Below are positions 13,498 to 21,796 of a stretch of 49,177 nt of DNA, piece by piece. Source of the DNA: a virus. The DNA lies in the IMG/VR virus record IMGVR_UViG_3300042731_002677, positions 1 through 49,177 of that record, one strand, 5' to 3'. The notes beneath the pieces are model-generated. The model worked only from the letters and a program-made list of their open reading frames with translations, was not told the origin of the DNA and did no database searches. Made by a program: the position numbers and the translations under genes. Each line of letters starts with the position of its first letter. Within the stretch, counting starts at the first letter, position 1.

Positions 13498-13659
13498 ATG
13501 AACAACTTTAAGAACCGAATGCGCTTTTTGTGGTGGATGATCACGGCCGAAAATTGGGAGGACAGATTTACGTTTTTCGCGTTTCTGGTTGGGCCGTCTG
13601 AAGACCTTGCGCCGATGGTGGAAGCTGAGGTAAAATGTAGGGAGTTAAATCATGGATAG
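13498..13659 (+). CDS. Small aromatic-rich unknown protein
   Basis: 53 residues behind GGGGGTAAC. An amphipathic aromatic N-terminus (FKNRMRFLWWMITAENWEDR) could be membrane-peripheral; an FFAFLV segment follows. It overlaps the next gene by eight bases. Function unknown. Confidence 0.45.
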   Translation: MNNFKNRMRFLWWMITAENWEDRFTFFAFLVGPSEDLAPMVEAEVKCRELNHG

Positions 13660-14089
13660 GCAAGAAATAATCGACCTTATAGACGACAAGATTAATTATG
13701 CGCTTGAGTCTCGCGGGATTGTCGCAAAAGATAGTGAGCCCGAGAAGAAACCCGAGCCAATCAAGCCAGAGGTTGGGATGGTTGGGTGGTTTAGCGACTA
13801 TATTGGTATCGGAACTGAGCACGGAACATTGGTCGCTGTTCATGATAAAGGATCTACGTATAGATACATTTCGGCCAATGATCGCTATGAGTGTTTCACC
13901 CCAGACGACCCCCAACCAGAACCCAAGATAGGCGACTTCGGGAAGTTTTGGGATTATGACGAATTTGATTGCGTTTATGGGTATTTGGGAGGAATGGGCT
14001 CGAATAGATATCAGAGAGAAGGTTGGGAAGCGTGGCTCAACTTCCGCCCCTGCCTCCCACCCGCCCACATAGATATAGAGGAGAGGTAA
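13652..14089 (+). CDS. Unknown protein with a tandem GxxGxF beta motif
   Basis: 145 residues. A helical start (QEIIDLIDDKINYALESRG), then two related units, EVGMVGWFSDYIGIGTEHG and KIGDFGKFWDYDEFDCVYGY, suggesting an internal duplication of a small beta domain. Pro-rich linkers separate the parts. No enzyme residues recognised. Confidence 0.5.
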   Translation: MDRQEIIDLIDDKINYALESRGIVAKDSEPEKKPEPIKPEVGMVGWFSDYIGIGTEHGTLVAVHDKGSTYRYISANDRYECFTPDDPQPEPKIGDFGKFWDYDEFDCVYGYLGGMGSNRYQREGWEAWLNFRPCLPPAHIDIEER

Positions 14090-14090
14090 T

Positions 14091-14288
14091 ATGGAAAATG
14101 ATGCAGTCGCTATATGTCTATTGTTAGAATCTTTGCGTGTGATTGACGAGTCTTATAGCGTGTGGGCCGGTAAAAGGTATTCAGACGAACACATACTGGA
14201 CTTAGGAGGTTTGCCGGTCAGGATATATAAGTACCTCAAGTCACTTGGGATAACCGTTGATCGCGATCTAAAACCAATTAGGCCATAG
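14091..14288 (+). CDS. Unknown 65-residue protein
   Basis: ATG after GAGAGGTAAT, two bases after the previous stop. Helical with a VWAGKRYSDEHILDLGGLPV middle; no motif known. It is one of a row of closely packed small accessory genes. Confidence 0.45.
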   Translation: MENDAVAICLLLESLRVIDESYSVWAGKRYSDEHILDLGGLPVRIYKYLKSLGITVDRDLKPIRP

Positions 14289-14299
14289 GGAAGAGTGAT

Positions 14300-14494
14300 G
14301 TGGATAGTAGTAAGAGGCCGTGTCCCAACTGTGGACGCAGAGGGTTGCACTATGCTAACCATCCAAGCGCGTTCGGATATAAAAATTATTCTGTTGTAGT
14401 TTGCCGATTCTGCCATGAGAGATTTAGCTCAAGGTGTGTTTCGCCATTCCTGACGGCTGTGGAGATGAAGAATGCTTTGGAGGACAAGCAATGA
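14300..14494 (+). CDS. Small zinc-ribbon protein
   Basis: 64 residues from a GTG start. CPNCGRRGLHY near residue 8 and CRFCHERF near residue 36 make a Cys4 zinc ribbon, followed by a helical end (FLTAVEMKNALEDKQ). This compares with small phage zinc-ribbon transcription or RNA-binding peptides. Function not proven. Confidence 0.55.
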   Translation: MDSSKRPCPNCGRRGLHYANHPSAFGYKNYSVVVCRFCHERFSSRCVSPFLTAVEMKNALEDKQ

Positions 14495-14559
14495 AACACT
14501 TCCAGCCCACACTTGCGTCAATGACGATGTGCTGGCTTGGCTGTTTTATTCCATTATGA
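14491..14559 (+). CDS. Possible 22-residue peptide
   Basis: A tiny frame (MKHFQPTLASMTMCWLGCFI plus two residues) tied at both ends by ATGA overlaps: with the zinc-ribbon gene and with an in-frame upstream ATG (14556) of the next gene. Only this coupling supports it; it could also be a chance frame. Confidence 0.25.
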   Translation: MKHFQPTLASMTMCWLGCFIPL

Positions 14560-14588
14560 GTGGTGGTGAACTGACGAAGGAGACGAAT

Positions 14589-14756
14589 ATGAATAGGTGG
14601 TTTTGGAACTTGCGTTTGGCGTTTTGGGCTATGTGGTTTTATCGGTGGCATCCCAAGCGGGCGACAAAATTTGCATTCCAGGACGCGTGGGACGAATTCT
14701 TTGAAGAGGACTTCGCGCCGAAAGATGCGATGGTTGAAGATATGTCATACGCATAA
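14589..14756 (+). CDS. Small Trp-rich unknown protein
   Basis: 55 residues. I use the ATG at 14589, which has GAAGGAG six bases ahead; an in-frame ATG at 14556 would add 11 residues by coupling. A Trp/Phe-rich basic start (NRWFWNLRLAFWAMWFYRW) and acidic end suggest a membrane-associated amphipathic peptide. Confidence 0.45.
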   Translation: MNRWFWNLRLAFWAMWFYRWHPKRATKFAFQDAWDEFFEEDFAPKDAMVEDMSYA

Positions 14757-14773
14757 TTTTTGGTGTATAGATA

Positions 14774-15100
14774 ATGAACAAGCAAACGTATGACGGAAAT
14801 TTTCTTGTAAAGTCAAAACCGTTCTTTGTGCATGTTATCAACGGTATCGCAATTGTTGAGGTTGACACCGTTTTATGGTGCTTTCCTGATTTTGTTGAAA
14901 CGAACGAATTTCAGATAAACCAATTTGTTGATGCGGCTGGAAAAACAATACGCGGCATGGATTCAAGTAATTTTATAGACTTATGTATGCATTATTGGCT
15001 TAGAGGAACAGGCGACGAGGCTGAAACTGGGCGCGAGCTTATGAATCATTTTCTAAGAGCGGCATTGGGTAATATTGGGGGTACAGATGCCACCGAATAA
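14774..15100 (+). CDS. Unknown 108-residue protein
   Basis: A mixed alpha/beta sequence: beta strands FVHVINGIAIVEVDTVLWCF and a helical second half (NQFVDAAGKTIRGMDSSNF). One Cys, no catalytic motif. The ribosome site is weak; reading-frame integrity and packing with neighbours support it. Confidence 0.45.
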   Translation: MNKQTYDGNFLVKSKPFFVHVINGIAIVEVDTVLWCFPDFVETNEFQINQFVDAAGKTIRGMDSSNFIDLCMHYWLRGTGDEAETGRELMNHFLRAALGNIGGTDATE

Positions 15101-15135
15101 CCCAGACACCATAACACCATACCGCAGGAGATAGA

Positions 15136-15435
15136 ATGACAAGCGAACTGAAACAGCACGATCCAGACAAAAACTTGAAATTCACTCCTTTCCAGTGGCT
15201 TGCGCTTGGGATAATCAAGAGCGCCAAGGACGACCTTAGGACGCCGGATGCCGGAAAGCCATATGATACAGCAAAGAAATTTTTTTGTAGTCAGTGGTAT
15301 GAATTCCTCGAATCCGGCGTTACAATAGACATCGGCGATGGTTTCTCCGTGGACGACATCATAGAGTCTGTGCGGGATGAGCTTGATGCCAGAACCGAAG
15401 AGAGCGAGTTTGCATTTAGGTCATCTGATGCCTGA
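15136..15435 (+). CDS. Unknown 99-residue acidic protein
   Basis: ATG after GCAGGAGATAGA. Helical and acidic (FQWLALGIIKSAKDDLRTPD, DDIIESVRDELDARTEESEF), with no motif recognised. Overlaps a possible 23-residue frame at 15429. Confidence 0.5.
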   Translation: MTSELKQHDPDKNLKFTPFQWLALGIIKSAKDDLRTPDAGKPYDTAKKFFCSQWYEFLESGVTIDIGDGFSVDDIIESVRDELDARTEESEFAFRSSDA

Positions 15436-15500
15436 AGCAACCATGTGCAAGATTGTCGCAAACGCGCACATTGGCACAAATACATGTACAAGGTGGTAAC
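15429..15500 (+). CDS. Possible 23-residue peptide
   Basis: A short frame bridging the gap between two larger genes (MPEATMCKIVANAHIGTNTC and three more). It overlaps the stop of the first and ends directly before the ATG at 15501. No independent support. Confidence 0.2.
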
Positions 15501-15815
15501 ATGAAAGAAAGCGTTAAGGCCGAATATGACAAGTTGGCCCAGAAGCTAAACGATCAGCGCGCACTTCATGAAAAACTACAAGAGTTCTTCGACAAACACG
15601 GACATATTCCAGATGAATACATCGGGGCATGGAATAAATATCAACAAAATACAAAGCCGTGGTGGGAACAGTCGCGAGTCGTGAAGCGACTCAGAAAAAC
15701 GGCCAAGCTTATGGCCGCAAATACCAAGAGAACCAAAGAGAAAAGGGCTAAAATGGCCGACAAAGCCGCAAAGAAGGTTGTTGATAAGGCTAAGCGAAGA
15801 GGGCAGAAAGTGTGA
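15501..15815 (+). CDS. Coiled-coil basic protein
   Basis: 104 residues; ATG chosen by the GGTGGTAAC ahead, later than an in-frame upstream start. An N-terminal coiled coil (KAEYDKLAQKLNDQRALHEK) and a very basic C-terminal helix of Lys/Arg/Ala repeats suggest DNA or RNA contact. GTGA overlap couples it to the ATP-grasp gene. Confidence 0.5.
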   Translation: MKESVKAEYDKLAQKLNDQRALHEKLQEFFDKHGHIPDEYIGAWNKYQQNTKPWWEQSRVVKRLRKTAKLMAANTKRTKEKRAKMADKAAKKVVDKAKRRGQKV

Positions 15816-16609
15816 AAATAGAATTAAACATTCCAAAATACACAGATAGAGAGCTAGAAGAAGCGGCCCTCATGCGTTACTGCCGGGACATATCAAGCCC
15901 TACGAATTTCCCGTTCTGGTACAATCCGATGAAGGACCATGTTCCAACCCCCAAGTCTGAATATTGGCACCTTTCTTTCGAGGAATTCACCGAGATGCTG
16001 AAATGGGCATATGGGGATAGCCCAAAATGGGAAATGCCAAGGTCGCTTAATGTCGCAGACTGGGTCAATCATAACGTGGGGTTCCCGTTTTTTCTTAAGA
16101 CAGGGACGTTTTCTGGAAAGCACGACTGGCGTGATACGTGCTTTGTGAGGTCGGCCGAGTATATTACCTGGCATATCCGTCACCTCTACTACATGTCCGA
16201 ATGCATGAACGCGCCAGCCACGCCAACGATCGTCGCCCGGGAGTTTCTTGAGTGTGATTATTGGTTCACTGCGTTTGGAGGAACCCCAATAACAACAGAG
16301 GTTCGCTTGTTCTCGAAAGAGGGTGGCCAGGTTGATTCTTGGCAACATTATTGGAGCGACGAAGCCCTTGAGGGAAGGCTAGCCGACGCTGACTGGGCAG
16401 TGCTCAGAGATATGCAGGAGAAGGCAAAGGCCGCTATACCCAAACTCATTGCTGACACGGAGAACGCCTTGAGAAAGAGCGGGTTATCGTATATGGAGTG
16501 GAGCGTAGATTGGTTACTCGGGTCAAATGGCAATTGGTATATGATAGACATGGCCGAAAGGCAAACGTCTTACGTTTCCACAGACATAATTAGAATAAAA
16601 AACAAATGA
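15812..16609 (+). CDS. ATP-grasp-fold ligase-like protein
   Basis: 265 residues, GTG start. The layout fits an ATP-grasp enzyme of the CDC123/D123-like type: a lysine strand FPFFLKTGTFSGKHDW near residue 92, the AREFLECDYWFTAFGG segment, EVRLFSKEGG, and the metal-binding end WSVDWLLGSNGNWYMIDMAE near residue 232-251. Such enzymes join a carboxylate to an amine using ATP. The substrate is unknown. It overlaps the next membrane gene by ATGA, so the two may act together. Confidence 0.65.
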   Translation: MKIELNIPKYTDRELEEAALMRYCRDISSPTNFPFWYNPMKDHVPTPKSEYWHLSFEEFTEMLKWAYGDSPKWEMPRSLNVADWVNHNVGFPFFLKTGTFSGKHDWRDTCFVRSAEYITWHIRHLYYMSECMNAPATPTIVAREFLECDYWFTAFGGTPITTEVRLFSKEGGQVDSWQHYWSDEALEGRLADADWAVLRDMQEKAKAAIPKLIADTENALRKSGLSYMEWSVDWLLGSNGNWYMIDMAERQTSYVSTDIIRIKNK

Positions 16610-17568
16610 AGAAATGGATATTCCCGGTATCACTCATTGTTCTAGGCTCATTTCTTGAAATCTACTATTACGCTTACCGCTTTGCTAGGGATGGAATAAC
16701 ACCATGGCTCGCCATAACTATAGGGTGCGCGCTGACATTACTCCTTGCGCTTGCGGTTGTTCAGAGAAATAACCTGTGGGCGTGGCTTATCATTGTTCCG
16801 CTTGCCGCATATTCAATTATGGCGACATCCGCTGGTCAATCATTTTCTCTTGGCGCAGTCCTGGAAGAGCAAGCTGAAAAATCGGCTATCCAGCTCAACG
16901 CCCAGGACGCCATAGAAGAATATCGGGCGAACATCCGGCGACTGGATAGGGAAGAGGCGCAACTACTTGAATCAACCGAAGGTCTAACATTGAGAGATAG
17001 GGCCAATTTCAGGACATACGGCATCGCTCCGATAGAGGAACGGAAAGCCGCAATAGCCGATGAGCGCAGAATGTGGCAGAAAAAAATAGACGATGAGCGA
17101 GCTAGGCTCACAACACACGTTAGAGTAGGAGAGAAAACGACGAATATCTATGACTTCTATCATGATCTCTTTGGCCTAGATGCCTCATGGCTTCAATTCA
17201 TACTACAGACCATACTATCGGCGTTTATAGCTGTAATGGCCCCTGTTGGTATTATGACGCTGCCGAAGACAACCAAGAAGCGGAAGCCAAAGAACAACCG
17301 CCAAGAGAAGAAAAGTATTGATTGGTCCCCTTACGTTGCACAGTGGGTCCGTATTAATTGGGTTGGCAAGCGCAACGGCAACTCGAATAACATCCTAGAA
17401 GACGAGACATATAGGACATATTGCCAGAAGCAGCGCATAAACTCGCCACCGAAAATAGCAAAGGCCATAACCCAAGCGGCAGAGCGGGCCGGTGTTATTG
17501 ACAACAGAAAGATTGTTGTCGGCAATGAAGAACAGGCAAAGGCCCGGATAATGCAATATCTTACCTAA
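16606..17568 (+). CDS. Membrane protein with periplasmic or cytoplasmic coiled coil
   Basis: 320 residues. Three hydrophobic segments in residues 5-75 (FPVSLIVLGSFLEIYYYAY; AITIGCALTLLLALAVV; WAWLIIVPLAAYSIMA), a long charged coiled coil about 88-170, a fourth membrane segment about 195-217 (LQFILQTILSAFIAVMAPVG), then a basic tail with a small helical domain (PPKIAKAITQAAERAGVIDN). No family recognised. It closes the accessory operon just before the packaging genes. Confidence 0.6.
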   Translation: MKKWIFPVSLIVLGSFLEIYYYAYRFARDGITPWLAITIGCALTLLLALAVVQRNNLWAWLIIVPLAAYSIMATSAGQSFSLGAVLEEQAEKSAIQLNAQDAIEEYRANIRRLDREEAQLLESTEGLTLRDRANFRTYGIAPIEERKAAIADERRMWQKKIDDERARLTTHVRVGEKTTNIYDFYHDLFGLDASWLQFILQTILSAFIAVMAPVGIMTLPKTTKKRKPKNNRQEKKSIDWSPYVAQWVRINWVGKRNGNSNNILEDETYRTYCQKQRINSPPKIAKAITQAAERAGVIDNRKIVVGNEEQAKARIMQYLT

Positions 17569-17586
17569 TGCATGTACTGTGATTCC

Positions 17587-17615
17587 TTGCTCATATTATT
17601 ATTTAAGGCTATCAT
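17587..17615 (+). promoter_or_regulatory. Late promoter before terminase (leaderless)
   Basis: TTGCTC at 17587-17592, 17 bases, TATCAT at 17610-17615. Only six bases separate the -10 box from the GTG at 17622, so the mRNA would start at or beside the start codon. No ribosome site precedes that GTG, which agrees with leaderless translation. Confidence 0.6.
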
Positions 17616-17621
17616 AAGGTC

Positions 17622-18182
17622 GTGACAACCAAGCAAGAACTGTTTATAGATAACTATGTAGCCAACGGCTTTAACGCTACTCAGGCAGCAAAGGACGCAG
17701 GATACTCTCTTAAAACAGCGTATTCGATAGGACAGAACCTGTTGAAGAACGTTGAAATATCAAAGGCCATTAACAGTAAGATAAGGGAAATTCTTTCCGA
17801 CGTAGACAAAGCCGCTTTCGATATAATCAAAGACCTAGACGAGATAAGGGAAGCCGACATCGGCGATTATGTGAATATTGAAGAAATCGTCGATCCCGAG
17901 ACGGGGTCAAAGATTCAGCGGGCGGTATTTAAGCCAACGGAGAACCTTAATACAAAGGTAATTTCAGAGATTGCAGAAACCCAGAGCGGTGGGCTTAGAA
18001 TCAAGATGTATGATCGGCTGAAGGCTACGGAGTTAAAGGGCCGGTATCTATCTATGTGGTCCGATACGCTAAACGTTGTTAGGGACAACGCTGGTAGTGC
18101 CGACCAATTGAGCCGAGAAGAACGCAAGAAGCGAATAATGGAACTATCTCGGAAAATGGATATCGAAAAAGATGCTGACTGA
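17622..18182 (+). CDS. terS: Terminase small subunit
   Basis: 186 residues, Terminase_2-type. The N-terminal DNA-binding helix-turn-helix is seen in KQELFIDNYVANGFNATQAA and DAGYSLKTAYSIGQNLL, followed by an oligomerisation helix and a charged C-terminal tail. It recognises the packaging site and hands DNA to the large subunit, which overlaps it by 11 bases. The GTG start is six bases after a -10 box with no ribosome site. Confidence 0.85.
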   Translation: MTTKQELFIDNYVANGFNATQAAKDAGYSLKTAYSIGQNLLKNVEISKAINSKIREILSDVDKAAFDIIKDLDEIREADIGDYVNIEEIVDPETGSKIQRAVFKPTENLNTKVISEIAETQSGGLRIKMYDRLKATELKGRYLSMWSDTLNVVRDNAGSADQLSREERKKRIMELSRKMDIEKDAD

Positions 18183-19533
18183 CGCCGAAGAGGTTGAATT
18201 GCTTAATCTCTTAGAGCAAGCGGAAGCCGAGATGGTTAGCCCGTTAGTTGAAAACATGCGATCCGTCTCTATTGGTGGCAAATGCCCAGATAACATAATG
18301 ATAAAGGGGGTTCGTGGCGGTAGGGGTGCCGGGGCTAAGTCTTGGGGCATGACGAGTCTCCTGGTACAGGAGTGCAATCAGACGCCTCATCGCGTAGCGT
18401 GTCTTAGGGAAATTCATAACTCATTAGAAGAATCTGTTTATGAGTTGGTACAGGCGACAGTGGACCGCCTAAAATATCCAGGATGGAAATTTACAAAGGA
18501 GTACATAGAGTCTCCATGCGGTTCTCACTGGATATTCCGCGGGCTAAAGGATCTACGGGCAAGTAGGAACATTAAGGGGCTTACTGGCTTTACGCGTTTC
18601 TTTGTGGAGGAAGCAGACCCAATATCTGCGGAATCCTGGGACTTTCTACTTCCTACCTTATTTCGAAACGATGGAGCACAGCTTATATTTTGTTACAACC
18701 AAGAGTCAGAAGCCGATCCGGTAACAACCAAAATATGGATACCATATCAGAATGATCCAGATGCCGTATTGCTTGAAGCTAGACCAGAGGGCTTAGATAA
18801 CCCGTGGTGGAACGCAACGCTTCAAAAATTGTCTGACAAAATGAAGGAGACTGACCCCGATCTTTGGGAACATGTCTACGGCGGCAAGCCAAGGTCACAG
18901 GGGCACAATGCCGTCCTGTCCCGCGCATACGTTAGGAACGCAATGGATAGGGATCTTGGTGATTCCGACGGGGCTGTTGAGGTTGGTTGCGATCCAGCGG
19001 ACAAGGGCGATGATAAAACCGAGATTTATATGCGCAAGGGATTTAAGGTAATAGATCATAAAGAGCTTCGTAAGATGGACGGAACTTATATAGCGAACGA
19101 GATATGGTCGATGATCAAGGGCGATCCTTCTATTGCCGTTAAGGTGGATGAAACCGGAATAGGGACATCAACGCGAGACAACCTCCGAAGGCTCGGGGCT
19201 AAGGTTGTGCCGATAAACTTTGGTAGCAACGCAAAGGATACCGACAGGTACCCGAACATAGTTTCAGAAATGTGGTTCGATTTCCAGGAAGTATTGCCTG
19301 AGATTGACATACCAGACGACATAGAACTCATGGCCGACCTGTCCGATAGGCTCTATGATTATGATTCTAAGGGGCGGCGCATTGTTGAGAAGAAAGCTAA
19401 GTTTAAGGACCGCCACGGGAGAAGCCCGGATAAGGGAGACGCACTCCTTCTTTGCTTCTATACTAAGGGCAACATACAAATGAGCGAAGATATAAGATCG
19501 GCCCTAGCTAACCGCTATAAGAACCGGAGGTAA
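18172..19533 (+). CDS. terL: Terminase large subunit
   Basis: 453 residues, Terminase_3/PBSX type. ATPase: Walker A GVRGGRGAGAKSWG near residue 50, Walker B RFFVEEAD near residue 140, coupling motif FCYNQESEADP. Nuclease: EVGCDPADKGDDKTEI near residue 265, VKVDETGIG, and DKGDALLLCF near the end provide the acidic metal ligands. It packages and cuts concatemeric DNA. Length is normal for the family and no intein interrupts it. Confidence 0.95.
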   Translation: MLTDAEEVELLNLLEQAEAEMVSPLVENMRSVSIGGKCPDNIMIKGVRGGRGAGAKSWGMTSLLVQECNQTPHRVACLREIHNSLEESVYELVQATVDRLKYPGWKFTKEYIESPCGSHWIFRGLKDLRASRNIKGLTGFTRFFVEEADPISAESWDFLLPTLFRNDGAQLIFCYNQESEADPVTTKIWIPYQNDPDAVLLEARPEGLDNPWWNATLQKLSDKMKETDPDLWEHVYGGKPRSQGHNAVLSRAYVRNAMDRDLGDSDGAVEVGCDPADKGDDKTEIYMRKGFKVIDHKELRKMDGTYIANEIWSMIKGDPSIAVKVDETGIGTSTRDNLRRLGAKVVPINFGSNAKDTDRYPNIVSEMWFDFQEVLPEIDIPDDIELMADLSDRLYDYDSKGRRIVEKKAKFKDRHGRSPDKGDALLLCFYTKGNIQMSEDIRSALANRYKNRR

Positions 19534-19534
19534 T

Positions 19535-21031
19535 ATGGGAGTCTTTGATAAACTGATAAATAGGTCGTTTGAGAAGGCGTTACCAAAGGCGCTTAATTCG
19601 TTCGATTGGGATCAAGTCTTCTCGACCCAAAAAGAGAACAGCAAGATTTCCCATCTTGCCCCACGGCCAGCAACGCGTGATCTCTCCGAGCAATACACGA
19701 TCAATTCCGATTTGACGCGTGGAATATGGCACAACACCATCCAGGGAATGAAGCTTGCCGGTTCGTTGGCATACACCCCGATAGCCGTTCCTATTGCCTT
19801 CATGGGACTCCCAATTCCAAAGACCAAATCAAATAACGAGGTAGAGGACAAGTATCTTGCAAGGATCGTCTCTGAGCACATTGATGAGCTTCGGCAAATT
19901 CATCTCCAATGCCACCGCGAGGGGACCATATGGGTATGGCCTTATTTCGACGCGCAACGCGGCAGGGTTGTGTGGGAACTTATACCGGACGAGACGGTTC
20001 CAACGATTATTAGGGATATTCAGGCCGGAGACCCAGTTGAGATAGTCACCGACGAAAACTTAACGGTCCAGGTTGGGACTGACCAACAGGAGACCATACG
20101 ACGCAAGAGGACGTTCACTAAGCAGCGAATCACAATCGAATATACCGGCGCTAAAACGATTGACAAGTCGCTCATGTCTAAAACCTATCGAAATGTTCTT
20201 GGTATTCTACCTATCCCATTTGCCAACGATGCGGACGGCGATGAGGTACGCGGGCACTCTGACTATGAGAGGATATTAAGCGACCTTAAAGCCTACCATG
20301 ACATTGAGTATTCGCTCTCTCTCCTTTTGGCGAAATACAGGCCGAAATTGGTTTTGACTGTCGAAGACGTTGACCAGTTCGTAAACAACAATCCGCAATA
20401 CGGAACCAACCTCGCCGATCTCGATGTGTCGGCATCGGATCTCTTTCTGTTGATGAAGGACGAGAAGGCCGAAATTCTTTTCCCGCAAGGTGCTCATGAG
20501 TCGTATATAAGGCAGAAACAATATATTTTCCTTAAACTTGTAGAAGCCACCGGTGTCCCTGAGATAGCGTGGGGCGTGAAGACAGAGGGGAATCACGCAT
20601 CGGCAGAGGAGCAAATGTCCGTACTTATCAAGAAGGTCGAGGATAAGCGGGCGCAGAAGAACGGGCCATATGCTCAACTGTTCTTTGCAACGCGACTTCT
20701 TGAGTCAATAGCCAACATATCGAGTACGCAACTTACACTTGACGACATGCAAGTCGACTGGAACATCTTGGAATCCGTCTCCGACTCGGTGCGTTCTGAA
20801 ATATTTGAGCGGTTCAGCAAGGGCGTATCGTCGATGATGGATACCGCTGGACTTTCAATGGATCAGCTTTACAAGTTGTGGCAGATGAATTTCCCGCAGG
20901 CCACAAATGAGGATTTCGAGGCTTGGAAGGTTGGCCTCTCTCAAATGGCCGAGCATAAGAGGGCGTATAGCGCAAGTGTGCTTGATTTTGGTGAAATGGC
21001 AACCGGGAAGAACCCGATGGACGACGAATAA
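19535..21031 (+). CDS. Portal protein (SPP1 gp6-like)
   Basis: 498 residues, ATG after CGGAGGTAAT. The layout matches SPP1-type portals: an N-terminal clip/wing region, a predicted stem (HSDYERILSDLKAYHDIEYS), the crown helices and the EIAWGVKTEGNHASAEEQ loop typical of the family. It forms the dodecameric vertex for DNA entry and tail joining. It follows the terminase directly; the MuF partner is displaced downstream by the glycan island. Confidence 0.88.
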   Translation: MGVFDKLINRSFEKALPKALNSFDWDQVFSTQKENSKISHLAPRPATRDLSEQYTINSDLTRGIWHNTIQGMKLAGSLAYTPIAVPIAFMGLPIPKTKSNNEVEDKYLARIVSEHIDELRQIHLQCHREGTIWVWPYFDAQRGRVVWELIPDETVPTIIRDIQAGDPVEIVTDENLTVQVGTDQQETIRRKRTFTKQRITIEYTGAKTIDKSLMSKTYRNVLGILPIPFANDADGDEVRGHSDYERILSDLKAYHDIEYSLSLLLAKYRPKLVLTVEDVDQFVNNNPQYGTNLADLDVSASDLFLLMKDEKAEILFPQGAHESYIRQKQYIFLKLVEATGVPEIAWGVKTEGNHASAEEQMSVLIKKVEDKRAQKNGPYAQLFFATRLLESIANISSTQLTLDDMQVDWNILESVSDSVRSEIFERFSKGVSSMMDTAGLSMDQLYKLWQMNFPQATNEDFEAWKVGLSQMAEHKRAYSASVLDFGEMATGKNPMDDE

Positions 21032-21038
21032 TTTACTG

Positions 21039-21067
21039 TTGATTTAAGCGTCGCAACATGTTAAAAT
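21039..21067 (+). promoter_or_regulatory. Promoter of the glycan-modification island
   Basis: TTGATT at 21039-21044, 17 bases, TAAAAT at 21062-21067, between the portal stop and the first glycosyltransferase. Unlike the other late promoters it leaves a short leader with CTGGAGGTGAT before the GTG at 21092. The island can thus be expressed separately from the head genes. Confidence 0.6.
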
Positions 21068-21091
21068 CAGCCCTGGAGGTGATACGTATAA

Positions 21092-21796
21092 GTGAAGCTA
21101 GTAACAGTCCAGTTTAACCACCACGGAAGACAAAACTTTAAGCTCTTGCTTGATGTTTTCGTTAAGTCTGTCCGCAAGAACATGCCCAACGTTAAGATAG
21201 TCCAAGAGTGTATAGATGCCCCCGAACGCGACACGTCACACGCTAGGAACCTTCTTAACAACTCTGTGAAGCTTGAGATATGGAACAGGCACATGCAGGA
21301 AGAAAATGAGAATGTGATATTCGCCGATTGCGACATTTTATGTAATGCCTCCGCGTGGTCTGCGTTCCAAACGGAGTTTGATGTTGCTTTGACATTCAAG
21401 CCTGTCAAATCTGGATTTCCCATGAACGGCGGCATTGTGTTTGCTCGCCCGACAGATGGGGCGCGTGAGTTCTTCGCTAAGTGGCTAGAGATCAACTCTA
21501 GGATGTACAACGATCCGAACTTTCATATTGACTGGAAGCAGAAATATGGCGGGATGAACCAAGCAGCGTTCGGATATATCTACGAAAAGAACGAATGTCC
21601 TGGTGTCAACATTGCGAGATTATCAACTAGAGACTATAATGCAGTGGAGTGTGACTGGGGACACATAACTGATGAGACGGCTTTCATTCATTACAAGTCC
21701 AAACTGAGGCACATGATTCTTTCCGGTCACAAGCCATACGGCGTTTATGCCGAAGCAATGAAGAGGTGGTATGAAGTTCGTAACAGCGGCGTTTGA
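21092..21796 (+). CDS. Glycosyltransferase-like protein 1 (GT-A fold)
   Basis: 234 residues, GTG start after GGAGGTGAT. The GT-A donor site is indicated by VIFADCDILC (D-x-D) near residue 75 and the NGGIVFARP segment near residue 113. The end has the His needed by metal-dependent members (AFIHYKSKLRHM). It is related to the next protein (MKLVTVQFN versus MKFVTAAFD openings, matched DxD and NGG spacing), so the pair arose by duplication. Donor and acceptor sugars cannot be told. Confidence 0.72.
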   Translation: MKLVTVQFNHHGRQNFKLLLDVFVKSVRKNMPNVKIVQECIDAPERDTSHARNLLNNSVKLEIWNRHMQEENENVIFADCDILCNASAWSAFQTEFDVALTFKPVKSGFPMNGGIVFARPTDGAREFFAKWLEINSRMYNDPNFHIDWKQKYGGMNQAAFGYIYEKNECPGVNIARLSTRDYNAVECDWGHITDETAFIHYKSKLRHMILSGHKPYGVYAEAMKRWYEVRNSGV

